Source of the DNA: Mariprofundaceae bacterium
Lineage (GTDB): Bacteria > Pseudomonadota > Zetaproteobacteria > Mariprofundales > Mariprofundaceae
Assembly (NCBI GenBank): GCA_015663235.1
Contig: DQSL01000088.1
Location: 1 to 43,798 of the forward strand
DNA length: 43,798 bases
Direction of reading: 5' to 3'
Below are positions 16,271 through 24,894 of this stretch, piece after piece. Position 1 is the first letter of the stretch. Every line of letters starts with the position of its first letter. Below the pieces are notes generated by a model. It ran no database searches, was not told the DNA's origin, and worked only from the letters and a program-made list of their open reading frames with translations. A program made the position numbers and the translations under genes.

Positions 16271-16561
16271 ATGGATAAACAACAAGTGGAGCAAGAAGTG
16301 CAACAGCGTTTGGATGTGTTGGCAGAGCATTTGGCAACAGTGCGCCGCAATCATGAGCAAATCATGGCGGAAAATAAGCGGTTGCGTGAAGTGACACGGT
16401 TGGCAGAAGGCGAGCTGAGAAAACGCCGTGAACAAATTGAAAAGTTGCAACGAGAAAACCAAAATTCAGAGAATAAACGTTTGGATGCCAAGGCTAGGGT
16501 TGAGCACACCATTGAAAAGTTGGATATTTTGGTGGCTGAAAATGAGAGGCAGCAATCATGA
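16271..16561 (+). CDS. ZapB-like coiled-coil protein next to zapA
   Basis: A 96-aa protein that is almost entirely predicted coiled coil, with heptads running from EQEVQQRLDVLAEHLATV to KLDILVAENERQ, rich in E, K, R and Q. In many proteobacteria a short coiled-coil protein of this kind sits directly before zapA; ZapB bridges FtsZ-bound ZapA to the chromosome terminus protein. The stop codon (16559-16561) overlaps the ribosome-binding site of zapA. Sequence identity to E. coli ZapB is not obvious, so the call rests on size, coiled-coil character and context. Confidence 0.65.
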   Translation: MDKQQVEQEVQQRLDVLAEHLATVRRNHEQIMAENKRLREVTRLAEGELRKRREQIEKLQRENQNSENKRLDAKARVEHTIEKLDILVAENERQQS

Positions 16562-16571
16562 GGTCATGGGC

Positions 16572-16868
16572 ATGAGTGAATCGGTGGAAGTGCTGCTTGG
16601 CGGCGTGAAAATGAATGTGAATACTGATGATGACCCTGTGAGGGTTAAAGCAGCAGCAGCTTTGGTACAAGAGCAATTTATTGCACTCAAACAATCAGGC
16701 ACAATTATTGACAGCAGTAAAATTATGGCTTTGATTGCGTTAAACCTCGCTGATGAATTGATAAATCAACAAGAGAGCACAAACCCTGAGGTCATGGAAA
16801 GCATCAAATCAACACTTGACCAAGTCGTTGCACAAGCAGAGGGTTTAGCTAACGTGTCCCTGCGCTGA
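16572..16868 (+). CDS. zapA: Cell division protein ZapA
   Basis: ZapA binds FtsZ and bundles its protofilaments at the division ring. The 98-residue protein starts MSESVEVLLGGVKMNVNT. It then has DDPVRVKAAAALVQEQF and KIMALIALNLADELI, which match the ZapA beta-alpha head and long coiled-coil helix. The frame extends upstream to 16428, but GAGGT at 16560-16564 places the start at ATG 16572 (seven-base spacing). The end of the coding sequence forms the 5' arm of the 6S RNA closing stem, as described in that entry. Confidence 0.88.
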   Translation: MSESVEVLLGGVKMNVNTDDDPVRVKAAAALVQEQFIALKQSGTIIDSSKIMALIALNLADELINQQESTNPEVMESIKSTLDQVVAQAEGLANVSLR

Positions 16869-17036
16869 TCGAGTCACAACATAGTTGCCTGAGCCTATGT
16901 GTTTCGATTGGGAGATTGCTATTGTTGTTGTGTGCGTCATTCCTTGCGAAAGAACCTGATGCAACAATGCTTCGCCCCCCTCACTTTGAGGGTTCGACAA
17001 CTTCCTGATGATACGACAGTGCGGGGATGCTTTTTA
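16856..17036 (+). ncRNA. ssrS: 6S RNA
   Basis: 6S RNA mimics an open promoter and binds sigma70-RNA polymerase in stationary phase. The 12-base arm 16856-16867 (GTCCCTGCGCTG) pairs along its whole length, with three G-U pairs, with 17017-17028 (CAGTGCGGGGAT), giving the closing stem. Inside are TTGCCTGAGCCTATG, like the 5' strand in known 6S RNAs, and a CCCTCA-CTT-TGAGGG hairpin (16978-16992) followed by GTTCGACAAC. A T-rich run (17031-17040) follows. Location between zapA and the 5-formyltetrahydrofolate cyclo-ligase gene is the classic 6S locus. Confidence 0.9.
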
Positions 17037-17040
17037 TTTT

Positions 17041-17616
17041 ATGTCTGATATATCCTCACTTAAACAACAACTTAGAAAAGAATTAAGGGCTAAACGCAAT
17101 CAGCTTTCTTCAGATGATTATGTTCAGTTTTCCCATGAAATTTGTGCGCAAGTCATTGATTATCTAAATGCTAAACAGGTTAAACAACTGCTCGTTTACA
17201 AAGCTTTGCCTGAAGAAGTGAATACGGACAACTTACTGAGGCTAGATGGTATCGAGGTGTTTGTGCCGCGTATGCTTGCTGATTGTGATATGCTGTGGGT
17301 GAAGCTTAGCGTTGATACCCAATGGCACACGGTAGGTTTTGGTGTGAAAGAGCCAGTAGCGGGTGAAATATGGCAGCCTAGTGCAACGTCTGCAGTGCTG
17401 GTGTGCCCATTGCTTGGCTTTGATGAATCAGGGCAAAGGTTGGGCATGGGTAAAGGTTACTTTGACCGCTGGCTTTCTAAGTATGGTTCAGATGTAGATG
17501 CGATTGGTGTTGCCTTTGCTTGCCAAGCGCTTTCCAAAGTTCCCGTAGAGCCGCATGATGTGCCACTGGCAACAATTATTACAGAAAAAGGAATCATTTC
17601 ATGTCCAACAACTTAA
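17041..17616 (+). CDS. ygfA: 5-formyltetrahydrofolate cyclo-ligase
   Basis: This enzyme converts 5-formyl-THF to 5,10-methenyl-THF with ATP. The 191-aa protein begins MSDISSLKQQLRKELRAKRNQL and carries the ATP/folate motif LGMGKGYFDRWLSKYG (about residues 138-153), preceded by VLVCPLLGFDESGQR. The open frame reaches back to 17008, but that part is the 3' arm of 6S RNA, so ATG 17041 is chosen. It lies directly after 6S RNA, as in gammaproteobacteria where the two are co-transcribed. Its 3' end overlaps ymdB by 16 bp. Confidence 0.93.
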   Translation: MSDISSLKQQLRKELRAKRNQLSSDDYVQFSHEICAQVIDYLNAKQVKQLLVYKALPEEVNTDNLLRLDGIEVFVPRMLADCDMLWVKLSVDTQWHTVGFGVKEPVAGEIWQPSATSAVLVCPLLGFDESGQRLGMGKGYFDRWLSKYGSDVDAIGVAFACQALSKVPVEPHDVPLATIITEKGIISCPTT

Positions 17617-18398
17617 ATATTTTAATCATCGGTGATGTGCTGGGTAAAGCAGGGCGTAGAGCATTGCGCGACCACTTGCCTACATTGTTGGATGAACATC
17701 AAATTGATTTCTGTGTTGCCAATGGTGAAAACATTGCCGCAGGTTTTGGCACAACCTTAAAACTTGCCGATGAGTTGTTCTCCGTGGGTGTTGATGTCAT
17801 CACCAACGGCAATCACTGTTGGGACCAGCGAAGCTTTTTAGAAGATATTGAAGAAGATGACAGGTTTGTGCGCCCTGCAAATTTTTCCAAGTATGCACCA
17901 GGTAATGGTTGGACAGTGCAAGAAACCCGTGACGGTTTTAAGGTTGCTGTTATCAATTTGATTGGACAAGTATTTATGGGGACTTGGGATTGTCCGTTTG
18001 AAGCTGCAGATAAAGCGATTGCAGAGCTTCCTGATGATGTGGATGCTATTCTTGTGGACTTACATGCTGAAGTGACCAGTGAAAAGATGGGTATGGGTTG
18101 GTATTTGGATGGGCAGGTGAGCATGGTGTACGGCACGCATACCCATGTGCCGACTTGTGATGAAATCATTCATGCCAGCGGCACTGCATTTCAATCGGAC
18201 ATTGGAATGACAGGTTCATACAATTCAATTATTGGCATGAAAAAAGAAGGTGCTTTGCGCCGCATGGTCAAGCGTTTGCCGCAACGTTTTGAAGCCGTGG
18301 AGCGCGGAGCAACGATTTTTGCGACGAAAATTACGGTGGATGCTGATACCAAACAAACAACACATATTGAGAGAATTTGTATTCGTCCAGATAGTTAA
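17601..18398 (+). CDS. ymdB: YmdB-type metallophosphoesterase (TIGR00282 family)
   Basis: A calcineurin-like di-metal phosphoesterase; Bacillus YmdB hydrolyses 2',3'-cyclic nucleotides and influences mRNA levels. Metal-site motifs are ILIIGDVLGKAGRR at the N-terminus, VANGENIAAGFG, ITNGNHCWDQ, VDLHAEVTSEK and GTHTHVPTCDE. The 265-aa length is typical. AAAGGAATC provides a ribosome-binding site inside the preceding gene. It faces rpoD, with a bidirectional hairpin between them. Confidence 0.92.
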   Translation: MSNNLNILIIGDVLGKAGRRALRDHLPTLLDEHQIDFCVANGENIAAGFGTTLKLADELFSVGVDVITNGNHCWDQRSFLEDIEEDDRFVRPANFSKYAPGNGWTVQETRDGFKVAVINLIGQVFMGTWDCPFEAADKAIAELPDDVDAILVDLHAEVTSEKMGMGWYLDGQVSMVYGTHTHVPTCDEIIHASGTAFQSDIGMTGSYNSIIGMKKEGALRRMVKRLPQRFEAVERGATIFATKITVDADTKQTTHIERICIRPDS

Positions 18399-18420
18399 GG
18401 TGTGTTTGTTTTTTGCAGGC

Positions 18421-18456
18421 AAAAAAAAGGGCAGCCTAAACTTGCCCCTTTAATCG
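18421..18456. terminator. Bidirectional terminator between ymdB and rpoD
   Basis: AAAAAAAAGGGCA (18421-18433) pairs with TGCCCCTTT (18443-18451) around a 9-base loop. A-rich on one side and T-rich on the other, it can end both the plus-strand ymdB and minus-strand rpoD transcripts. Confidence 0.75.
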
Positions 18457-18471
18457 TTTTGTCTTCGTAAC

Positions 18472-20445
18472 TTACTTATTCAACAGTGATGGTGAAATCT
18501 CTGGGCTTTCAGCAAATGTTTTCAACTTTTGCGCCCGAGATGGATGGCGAAGTTTACGCAATGCTTTGGCTTCAATTTGACGAATACGCTCACGTGTCAC
18601 ATTAAACTGTTTGCCCACTTCTTCCAAAGTATGGTCAGTGTTCATGCCAATGCCAAAGCGCATTCTAAGCACTTTTTGTTCCCTATCCGTTAAGTTTTTT
18701 AAGACCTCATGTGTTGATTCACGCAATGCCTCAGTCACAGCAGTATCCAGTGGGTTTTCAGCTTTGGTATCTTGTACGAAATCACCCAAGCTGGTGTCAT
18801 CATCATCACCCACAGGTGTGTCTAATGATACAGGTTCTTTGGCAACTTCTAATATTTGCTCGACTTTTTCAATCGGCATTTCCAATTTTACTGCAAGTTC
18901 TTCAGGGCTTGGTTCACGTCCTGTTTCTTGCGCAATTTGGCGAGAAATACGCATGATTTTGTTAATCGTTTCAATCATGTGCACTGGAATGCGAATGGTG
19001 CGTGCTTGGTCTGCAATAGAGCGAGTTATGGCTTGGCGAATCCACCATGTTGCATACGTTGAAAATTTATAACCCCTGCGCCATTCAAACTTGTCCACGG
19101 CTTTCATCAAGCCGATATTACCTTCTTGAATCAAATCCAAGAAACCAAGCCCACGGTTGGTGTATTTTTTGGCAATGGAAATCACAAGGCGCAAGTTAGC
19201 CTCAATCATTTCACGTTTGGCTTGACGCATTTTGGCTTCACCCATGGTGAGTTTACGCGCCACATCTTTAAGCTCGTAAACATCCATTTCACTTTCTTGT
19301 TCAACACGTTTGAGGCGGCGTTGGTTCTCTTTAATCTTGGTGGATGAAAGCGTGAATGCATCTGCCCATTTCGCTTCGGGATGTTGCTTGAGCATATCTG
19401 TTACCCACTTTTCATCGGTAAGCCTAGTGGGGAATGTTTCCAAAAATAGTCTGCGCGGCATTTTTGTTTTTAATGCTTGGTCACGGATGGCACGTTCATA
19501 CTTACGCACGCGATTCACATTACTCTTGAAACGACTGACAAGTTTAATCAATTGTTTGTTGGAAAATGGAATGGTGACCAGCTCAAACAACATGGCATTA
19601 AGCACTTCGTCAGCGCGAGCGGCAAGTTTTTTATCGCGTGATTTGCGAACCCTTTGTTGGCGAAGTTGCAAAAATTCTTGATGTAGTTCTTTGGCCTTTT
19701 CAAAGTGCTCCAGTGCCGATTCAAGCTGCTCTTCTTTGGTGATGATGGTTTCTTCCATCGGTGTGCCATCTGGTGTTGCCGTGCGGGCTTTGATGGCGGC
19801 TGCCAAAGCTTCAGCACTCATTTTTGGCTTGGCATCAATCAAGTCATCATCATCTGCTTCACTTTTATCCATACGGTTCTCATATTGTGCAATCGCAGCA
19901 GCATTGACTACTTTATCATCAATATCCAAAATATCTTTGAAGTTGGGTTCTTCTTCTAATTCAAGCGCCTCATCACGAATTTCAATCACACGCTCACCCA
20001 AATGCATGATTTCACGGAATGTTGCTGGACATAAACAAATGGCTTCATGCACTTGCATACGACCTTCTTCAATGCGGCGAGCAATTTCAATTTCACCTTC
20101 GCGGGTAAGCAACTCAACGGTTCCCATCTCACGCAAATACATGCGCACAGGGTCATCCACGCGGATAACTGTTCCCAATGTGGTGGTATCAGCGCGAAGT
20201 GCAGAGTCTTCTTTACGCAGACGGTCTTTGCGCATGGCATACTCGCCTGTGGGTGCGCGTTGTTGGTCAACGACTTCAACACCCATTTCGGTGAATAGAT
20301 TGATAATGCCTTCAACTTGGTTGGCATCGACCAAACCTTCGGGTAAATGGCTGTTTAATTCATCATAAGTGATGTATCCAGCTTCTTTACCCTTGGCCAT
20401 CAATGTACCAAGTTCATTTACCTTAGACTGTTCTGTTTTACTCAT
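18472..20445 (-). CDS. rpoD: Primary sigma factor RpoD (sigma70)
   Basis: Housekeeping sigma factor, 657 aa. Region 1.1 occupies about residues 5-60. Region 1.2 is [20 protein letters not shown] (98-117), and a long acidic non-conserved region follows. Regions 2.1-2.4 are at 411-490, including [40 protein letters not shown] and [20 protein letters not shown]. Region 3 holds the DDDD linker, and region 4.2 ([20 protein letters not shown], 606-625) binds the -35 element. It lies 15 bp after dnaG in the conserved macromolecular-synthesis operon. Confidence 0.97.
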   Translation of the reverse strand: MSKTEQSKVNELGTLMAKGKEAGYITYDELNSHLPEGLVDANQVEGIINLFTEMGVEVVDQQRAPTGEYAMRKDRLRKEDSALRADTTTLGTVIRVDDPVRMYLREMGTVELLTREGEIEIARRIEEGRMQVHEAICLCPATFREIMHLGERVIEIRDEALELEEEPNFKDILDIDDKVVNAAAIAQYENRMDKSEADDDDLIDAKPKMSAEALAAAIKARTATPDGTPMEETIITKEEQLESALEHFEKAKELHQEFLQLRQQRVRKSRDKKLAARADEVLNAMLFELVTIPFSNKQLIKLVSRFKSNVNRVRKYERAIRDQALKTKMPRRLFLETFPTRLTDEKWVTDMLKQHPEAKWADAFTLSSTKIKENQRRLKRVEQESEMDVYELKDVARKLTMGEAKMRQAKREMIEANLRLVISIAKKYTNRGLGFLDLIQEGNIGLMKAVDKFEWRRGYKFSTYATWWIRQAITRSIADQARTIRIPVHMIETINKIMRISRQIAQETGREPSPEELAVKLEMPIEKVEQILEVAKEPVSLDTPVGDDDDTSLGDFVQDTKAENPLDTAVTEALRESTHEVLKNLTDREQKVLRMRFGIGMNTDHTLEEVGKQFNVTRERIRQIEAKALRKLRHPSRAQKLKTFAESPEISPSLLNK

Positions 20446-20460
20446 GTTTACATGCCGCCA

Positions 20461-22209
20461 TTACAGGGATTCTTTGTGACTCAAATTTTTATTAAATTGT
20501 TTTTGTTGTACTTGCAACGTTTTAAGCTCTTTAATAATGCGCATTTTCACACCAATATCCTTCGAGCGACCATGTAGACCGTTCAAATATGTGATATGCA
20601 TATCCATCAAGAGCTGTTGAAACTCAACATCGTCGACTATTGGTAGGTTCACCCAGCGTGCTATATGCTGATTGTCGGGGAATTCCCGCATCAATTGTGC
20701 CGCTATATCTAATTCGGTGTTTTTCTCATCGCCTACCAGCGAAAAGGCACGGGTGTATATCGGATAAATGGGGTGAGTGTCAATAAAAAAATCAAAGGCA
20801 TCGTCAGGCAAATTCTGAAAACGAACGGGATTTTGTAGTAAACCCGCCATAAACTGGTCATGTTTCATGGGGTTTACAGCCAAATACTGTGCAGGTTTTC
20901 TGGCGATAGGCTGCTTGCTTCTGGACAATGTTTGCGCGGGTTTTTGCAAAGAAAGCTTCACTTCAGTCGCTTTTTCAATTTCACCTTGCCATGCTTGGCG
21001 TAAATAATCATCGGTCATGGTGGAGAGCATGACATCTGCTTTCTTAGCCATGCGCGCTCTGCCTTCTGCACCATCACCTGCAATGTTTTTCAAGCCCAGA
21101 ACCCATGTTTCAAGCATAGGTTTACCATCTTCTTTCAGCCTTTTTTCAAAGGCATCCTTGCCTTCTTTTTGCAGTAAAGTGTCAGGGTCTTCGCCATCAG
21201 GAAGATAGAGAAAACGCGGCGAATGTTCCGACTTTAATATGGGCAACATACGCTCAATAGAACGCCACGCAGCTTTTCGCCCTGCTTTATCACCATCAAA
21301 GCAAAACACAGGTGTTTCCAACAAGCGAAGAATCATATTCAGTTGTGATTCTGTAATGGCTGTGCCCAGTGGGGCAACGGCATAGTCCAAATCATACGAT
21401 GCCATGGCAAGTACATCCATATAACCTTCCACCACCACCAACATTTTGTGTTTGCGCACCGATTCGCGGTGTTCGGCGTAGCCATAAAGCAAGTGTGATT
21501 TATGATAAAAGTCTGTTTCAGGTGAGTTTAAGTATTTGGGTTCGCCATCTCCTAAAATACGCCCGCCAAAACCAACCACGCGACTTTGTTTGTCACGAAT
21601 GGGAAACATCACACGCTCACGGAATCTATCTGCATACCCGCGTTCATTTTTGATAAGCACACCAATCGATTCAAGGTTGCTAAGGTTATGATTATCCTCA
21701 CCAAAACATCGCTTCATAAAACCATAGCCTGCTGGCGCATAACCCAATTGATACTTTTGAATAAGGGCAGGAGAGAGTTTGCGCATTTCAAAATATTCGC
21801 GGGCTTTTTTTCCTTCGTCACTGTTGAGTGTGCGCGAAAAAATACCTGCAACTTTGTCCAATAGCTCCAAGCCGCTTTTCTTTCGAGCTGCTTCTTCGGG
21901 GTTCACAGGTTTGCTGTCAGGAATAGGCATTCCTGCCTTTTGTGCCAAGAATTCCACAGCTTCAGGGAAGGGATAACCATCATGTTCCATCAAAAAGCGA
22001 AAAGCATTGCCACCTTTGCCGCAACCAAAACAATAATACATTTGTTTGTCCACAGAAACGGAGAAAGAAGGGCTTTTTTCATGATGGAATGGGCATAAAC
22101 CCACAAGATTTGCCCCCGAAGGTTTTAAATCAACGTGTCGAGAAATGAGTTCAGCCAAGTCGCTGCGAGAGATAAGCTCATCTAAAAATGTGGAAGAAAA
22201 CTGCGCCAT
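20461..22209 (-). CDS. dnaG: DNA primase DnaG
   Basis: It synthesises RNA primers for replication. The 582-aa protein has an N-terminal CHC2 zinc site with C39, H42, C60 and C63 (GLCPFHHEKSPSFSV and MYYCFGCGKGGN). The TOPRIM catalytic core carries MLVVVEGYMDVLAM, PLGTAITESQL and FCFDGDKAGRKAA. The C-terminal helicase-binding region is less conserved. The N-terminus aligns in register with other primases (MAQFSSTFLDELISRSDLAE), so the start is secure. A good promoter lies almost on top of it. The rpsU gene that often precedes dnaG is absent here. Confidence 0.96.
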   Translation of the reverse strand: MAQFSSTFLDELISRSDLAELISRHVDLKPSGANLVGLCPFHHEKSPSFSVSVDKQMYYCFGCGKGGNAFRFLMEHDGYPFPEAVEFLAQKAGMPIPDSKPVNPEEAARKKSGLELLDKVAGIFSRTLNSDEGKKAREYFEMRKLSPALIQKYQLGYAPAGYGFMKRCFGEDNHNLSNLESIGVLIKNERGYADRFRERVMFPIRDKQSRVVGFGGRILGDGEPKYLNSPETDFYHKSHLLYGYAEHRESVRKHKMLVVVEGYMDVLAMASYDLDYAVAPLGTAITESQLNMILRLLETPVFCFDGDKAGRKAAWRSIERMLPILKSEHSPRFLYLPDGEDPDTLLQKEGKDAFEKRLKEDGKPMLETWVLGLKNIAGDGAEGRARMAKKADVMLSTMTDDYLRQAWQGEIEKATEVKLSLQKPAQTLSRSKQPIARKPAQYLAVNPMKHDQFMAGLLQNPVRFQNLPDDAFDFFIDTHPIYPIYTRAFSLVGDEKNTELDIAAQLMREFPDNQHIARWVNLPIVDDVEFQQLLMDMHITYLNGLHGRSKDIGVKMRIIKELKTLQVQQKQFNKNLSHKESL

Positions 22210-22217
22210 AGACCTGT

Positions 22218-22246
22218 TTTATAGGGTATGTGTGGCGCAAATTCAA
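22218..22246 (-). promoter_or_regulatory. Sigma70-type promoter of dnaG-rpoD
   Basis: On the minus strand, TTGAAT (22246-22241) and TATAAA (22223-22218) are spaced by 17 bp, close to the sigma70 consensus. Transcription would start around 22211, only two or three bases before the dnaG ATG at 22209. Confidence 0.6.
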
Positions 22247-22331
22247 CCTTGGAAATATTATGACTTGTTCAAAACTTCGCTTGTTGTTTTAAACTTTGCT
22301 TGCAGGGTTTGTGGTTAGCGAGGATACGATG

Positions 22332-22904
22332 ATGAAAGAAATGCTGGGATTGATTGCAGTAGGCATGACTTTTATTGCATTTATCCCGTATATCCGCTCC
22401 ATACATCAGGGAAAAACCAAGCCGCATGTGTTTTCTTGGGTGATTTGGGGTTTAACGACATTTATCGTGTTTCTTGGGCAAATGGCAGATGGTGGTGGCC
22501 CTGGTGCTTGGGCGATTGGTGTATCAGGTTTAATCACGATTTATGTGGCTTTTTTAGCTTGGATGAAAAAAGCTGATACACATATTACAACATTAGACTG
22601 GCTGTTTTTCAGCTTGGCATTGGCATCCATCCCGTTGTGGTATTGGACATCCTCACCGATGTGGACAGTAGTGTTGCTTACCATGATTGATGCTTTTGGC
22701 TTTGCGCCAACATTTCGCAAGTCATTCTATAAACCTTGGGATGAACAACTTGGCTTTTATATGTTGATGACAGCACGCAATGTTGTGGTGATTGCAGCGC
22801 TGGCGCATTATTCGCTGACCACAGTGCTTTTTCCAGCCTTAACAGGTTTCTTAGCGTTTATGTTCATTGTCATGGTTGTTTGTCGCCGAAGAACGTTGCT
22901 TTGA
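22332..22904 (+). CDS. Uncharacterised seven-helix membrane protein, SWEET/PQ-loop-like
   Basis: A 190-aa very hydrophobic protein with about seven membrane helices (near residues 4-20, 33-50, 58-78, 88-105, 108-125, 142-160 and 163-184), a 3+1+3 layout like sugar-transporting SWEET proteins. AFIPYIRSIHQGKTKPHVFS (16-35) resembles a PQ-loop turn with PY in place of PQ. FGFAPTFRKSFYKP (122-135) could be its counterpart in the second half. ATG 22332 is chosen for the GAGGA at 22320-22324 (seven-base spacing); ATG 22329 is possible and the TTG at 22296 is not. No substrate can be named. It is divergent from dnaG and convergent with the GGDEF gene. Confidence 0.7.
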   Translation: MKEMLGLIAVGMTFIAFIPYIRSIHQGKTKPHVFSWVIWGLTTFIVFLGQMADGGGPGAWAIGVSGLITIYVAFLAWMKKADTHITTLDWLFFSLALASIPLWYWTSSPMWTVVLLTMIDAFGFAPTFRKSFYKPWDEQLGFYMLMTARNVVVIAALAHYSLTTVLFPALTGFLAFMFIVMVVCRRRTLL

Positions 22905-22927
22905 GGGCGTTTTTTTTCAGATATTTA

Positions 22928-24163
22928 TTATTCTGCATTAACCACTTGATTTCTGCCGTTTCCTTTTGCTTGATATAACGCTGTATCGGCGCGCTTTAAC
23001 CACTGAGCAATAGGTTCTTCATCAAGCCGTTCCGCAACCCCAATGCTGACTTTGACATCAATGTTTCCATGTTGTGTGCGAAAAGTTTCTGTTTCAATGT
23101 CGTGGCGTATTTTCTCGGCTAAGTTTGATGCTTGTGTGCGGTTGGTTTCGGGCAGAACAATGCAAAACTCCTCACCACCAAGTCTTGCTGCCATATCTGT
23201 GCTGCGCACGGCAACTTTGAGCAAACTACCTAGTCTTTTAAGCACCAAATCACCTGCGTCATGCCCATATTGATCATTGATATATTTAAAGTGGTCAATA
23301 TCTATCATTAAAAATGAAGTGCTGGTGTCCTTGCGTAAAGCATTGAAAAATTCACGCAACTTTCTTCGGTTGCCCAAGCCTGTAAGCGGATCATTTCGCG
23401 CTTGCGCTTCGGCTTCATGTAAACGTTTGGCAAGCTTGTCCATTTGTGCGACTTGTGCGGTCATGGTTACTTTAACTTGCTGGCTTGCATGATTCAGTTT
23501 GTCACCTGCTTTGAGAATATTGTTTCGGGCATTGCGCAATAAAGCTTGGGCTTGCTCAGGGTCTGAAGGTAAATCTTGTTCCAGCACAGATTGCACTTCT
23601 TTCAATTCGGGAGAATGTGAACCAACCTCATTCAGCACATGATCCATAGCCTGAACGGATTGTTTTAATGCGCTGGTTAGAAGGTTGAACTCTAAGCGTA
23701 CTTTACTGTTTCCTTGTAAGTATGCCTGTAAATGTTTTGTAAATTGTTTAAAATTAACACTTAAATCATCGCTGCTCGGGTGCGGTTTACCGAGCAAATC
23801 AAAACCTCGGCGAATCATGGTTAAAGCAGATGGCAAATCTTGTTGTGCTGCATCAATCAATATTTTACGTGTTTTTATGTGCGCCCCTAACATGTTTAGC
23901 GCCTCTTTGTTTTGCTCATCAAGGTATAGATGTTTAAGTAATGTGCCGTGTTCTGCATCAAGAAGCAGGGCAAACATATGGGTGATATGCTGATAAAGGT
24001 GAGGGTCAACGCTGGGGGTGTTTTGTAAGGATTCAAGCAGAGAAACCATGCGCCTAAGCAAGCTGCGCATACCATTATCTTGCTCTTTTTGATTGAGTAA
24101 AGCAGGGCGAATCGTGTCTATATTATCCAATAATTCATCGATGATGTGTTTGTGCTGTGGCAT
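22928..24163 (-). CDS. Diguanylate cyclase with helical N-terminal domain
   Basis: It makes cyclic-di-GMP from two GTP. The C-terminal GGDEF domain carries DPLTGLGNRRKLREFF, LMIDIDHFKYINDQYGHDAGD and the active site RLGGEEF (GGEEF at residues 329-333). The product-inhibition I-site RSTD lies five residues before it. The first about 240 residues are alpha-helical and charged, with no membrane segment and no sensor domain that I recognise. ATG 24163 is chosen because GGAG lies six bases upstream; the TTG at 24175 is less likely. 411 aa. It is next to a broken chemoreceptor gene, which may hint at motility or biofilm control. Confidence 0.9.
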   Translation of the reverse strand: MPQHKHIIDELLDNIDTIRPALLNQKEQDNGMRSLLRRMVSLLESLQNTPSVDPHLYQHITHMFALLLDAEHGTLLKHLYLDEQNKEALNMLGAHIKTRKILIDAAQQDLPSALTMIRRGFDLLGKPHPSSDDLSVNFKQFTKHLQAYLQGNSKVRLEFNLLTSALKQSVQAMDHVLNEVGSHSPELKEVQSVLEQDLPSDPEQAQALLRNARNNILKAGDKLNHASQQVKVTMTAQVAQMDKLAKRLHEAEAQARNDPLTGLGNRRKLREFFNALRKDTSTSFLMIDIDHFKYINDQYGHDAGDLVLKRLGSLLKVAVRSTDMAARLGGEEFCIVLPETNRTQASNLAEKIRHDIETETFRTQHGNIDVKVSIGVAERLDEEPIAQWLKRADTALYQAKGNGRNQVVNAE

Positions 24164-24267
24164 GGGCAACTCCAACCTATGTTCATTGGTTAGGAACTAA
24201 GCAGTTATGATGCCATTTTATGAAGGGTTGATTTGATGTAGGCTATCTTTCAGGGTTGCCTCTTACT

Positions 24268-24273
24268 TATAAT
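24268..24273 (+). promoter_or_regulatory. Possible -10 element before the thioredoxin-like gene
   Basis: TATAAT sits 17 bases before the ATG at 24291, but no good -35 element is seen at the right distance. The implied leader would be about ten bases and would start at the GGAG ribosome-binding site. Confidence 0.25.
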
Positions 24274-24290
24274 GATTGACGGAGATAGTT

Positions 24291-24839
24291 ATGGCATTGG
24301 TAGCATCAATTTATAAAGGGGCGTTTCAGCTTCCTGAGTTTTCTTTAAAAGACGCACATGGTGAGTCGCACAGCTTAAAAGGTGCGTTGGGTGAACATGG
24401 TCTTGTGGTTGCATTCACTTGCAACCATTGCCCGTATGCGATTGCAGTTTGGCCGCGTTTGGTGCGCCATGCAGCAACATTAAAAGCAATGGGTATCAAT
24501 ACTGTGGCGATTAACCCGAATATTCATCCTGATTTCCCTGAAGACAATGTGGATGCGATGCGCGAAAAGTTGGTTGAGTGGGGCATTGATTTCCCATATC
24601 TTGCAGATGAAACACAGGAAGTTGCCAAAGCTTTTGATGCGCAGTGTACGCCTGATATTTATATGTTTGATAAAGATGGCGAGCTTTATTACCACGGTCG
24701 CATTGATGATTATTGGAAAGATGAAGCAAGGGTAAATACCGAAGAGCTTTTACCAGCAGCTCAAGCATTGGTGTCAGGCGAGCCTGCGCCACAACCGCAA
24801 CACCCAACCATTGGCTGTTCTATTAAATGGTTGGATTAA
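24291..24839 (+). CDS. Thioredoxin-fold (AhpC/TSA-like) redox protein
   Basis: A 182-aa cytoplasmic protein of the thioredoxin family. FQLPEFSLKDAHGESHSLK leads into the beta strand VVAFTCNHCPYAIAVWPRL, where CNHC is a CxxC active site in the usual position. The helix after it, NPNIHPDFPEDNVDAM, and the cis-proline segment QCTPDIYMFDKDGELYYHGR complete the fold. Such proteins are often labelled thioredoxin family or alkyl hydroperoxide reductase-like; the substrate is unknown. ATG 24291 has GGAG six bases upstream. A strong terminator follows. Confidence 0.85.
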   Translation: MALVASIYKGAFQLPEFSLKDAHGESHSLKGALGEHGLVVAFTCNHCPYAIAVWPRLVRHAATLKAMGINTVAINPNIHPDFPEDNVDAMREKLVEWGIDFPYLADETQEVAKAFDAQCTPDIYMFDKDGELYYHGRIDDYWKDEARVNTEELLPAAQALVSGEPAPQPQHPTIGCSIKWLD

Positions 24840-24860
24840 GAGCTTCTTAAAGCGTTGCTG

Positions 24861-24887
24861 AAAAGGGCTGCGAGTGTAGCCCTTTTT
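24861..24887. terminator. Intrinsic terminator after the thioredoxin-like gene
   Basis: AAAAGGGCT (24861-24869) pairs with AGCCCTTTTT (24878-24887) around an 8-base loop, with a T-run on the plus strand and an A-run giving T on the minus strand. It can serve both convergent genes. Confidence 0.8.
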
Positions 24888-24894
24888 ATGCTTC

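Noticed and set aside
16428-16571. Upstream start for zapA
   Set aside because: It lies in another frame of the ZapB-like gene; the Shine-Dalgarno at 16560-16564 supports ATG 16572.
17008-17040. Upstream start for the 5-formyltetrahydrofolate cyclo-ligase
   Set aside because: This part is the 3' arm and tail of 6S RNA; ATG 17041 begins the conserved N-terminus.
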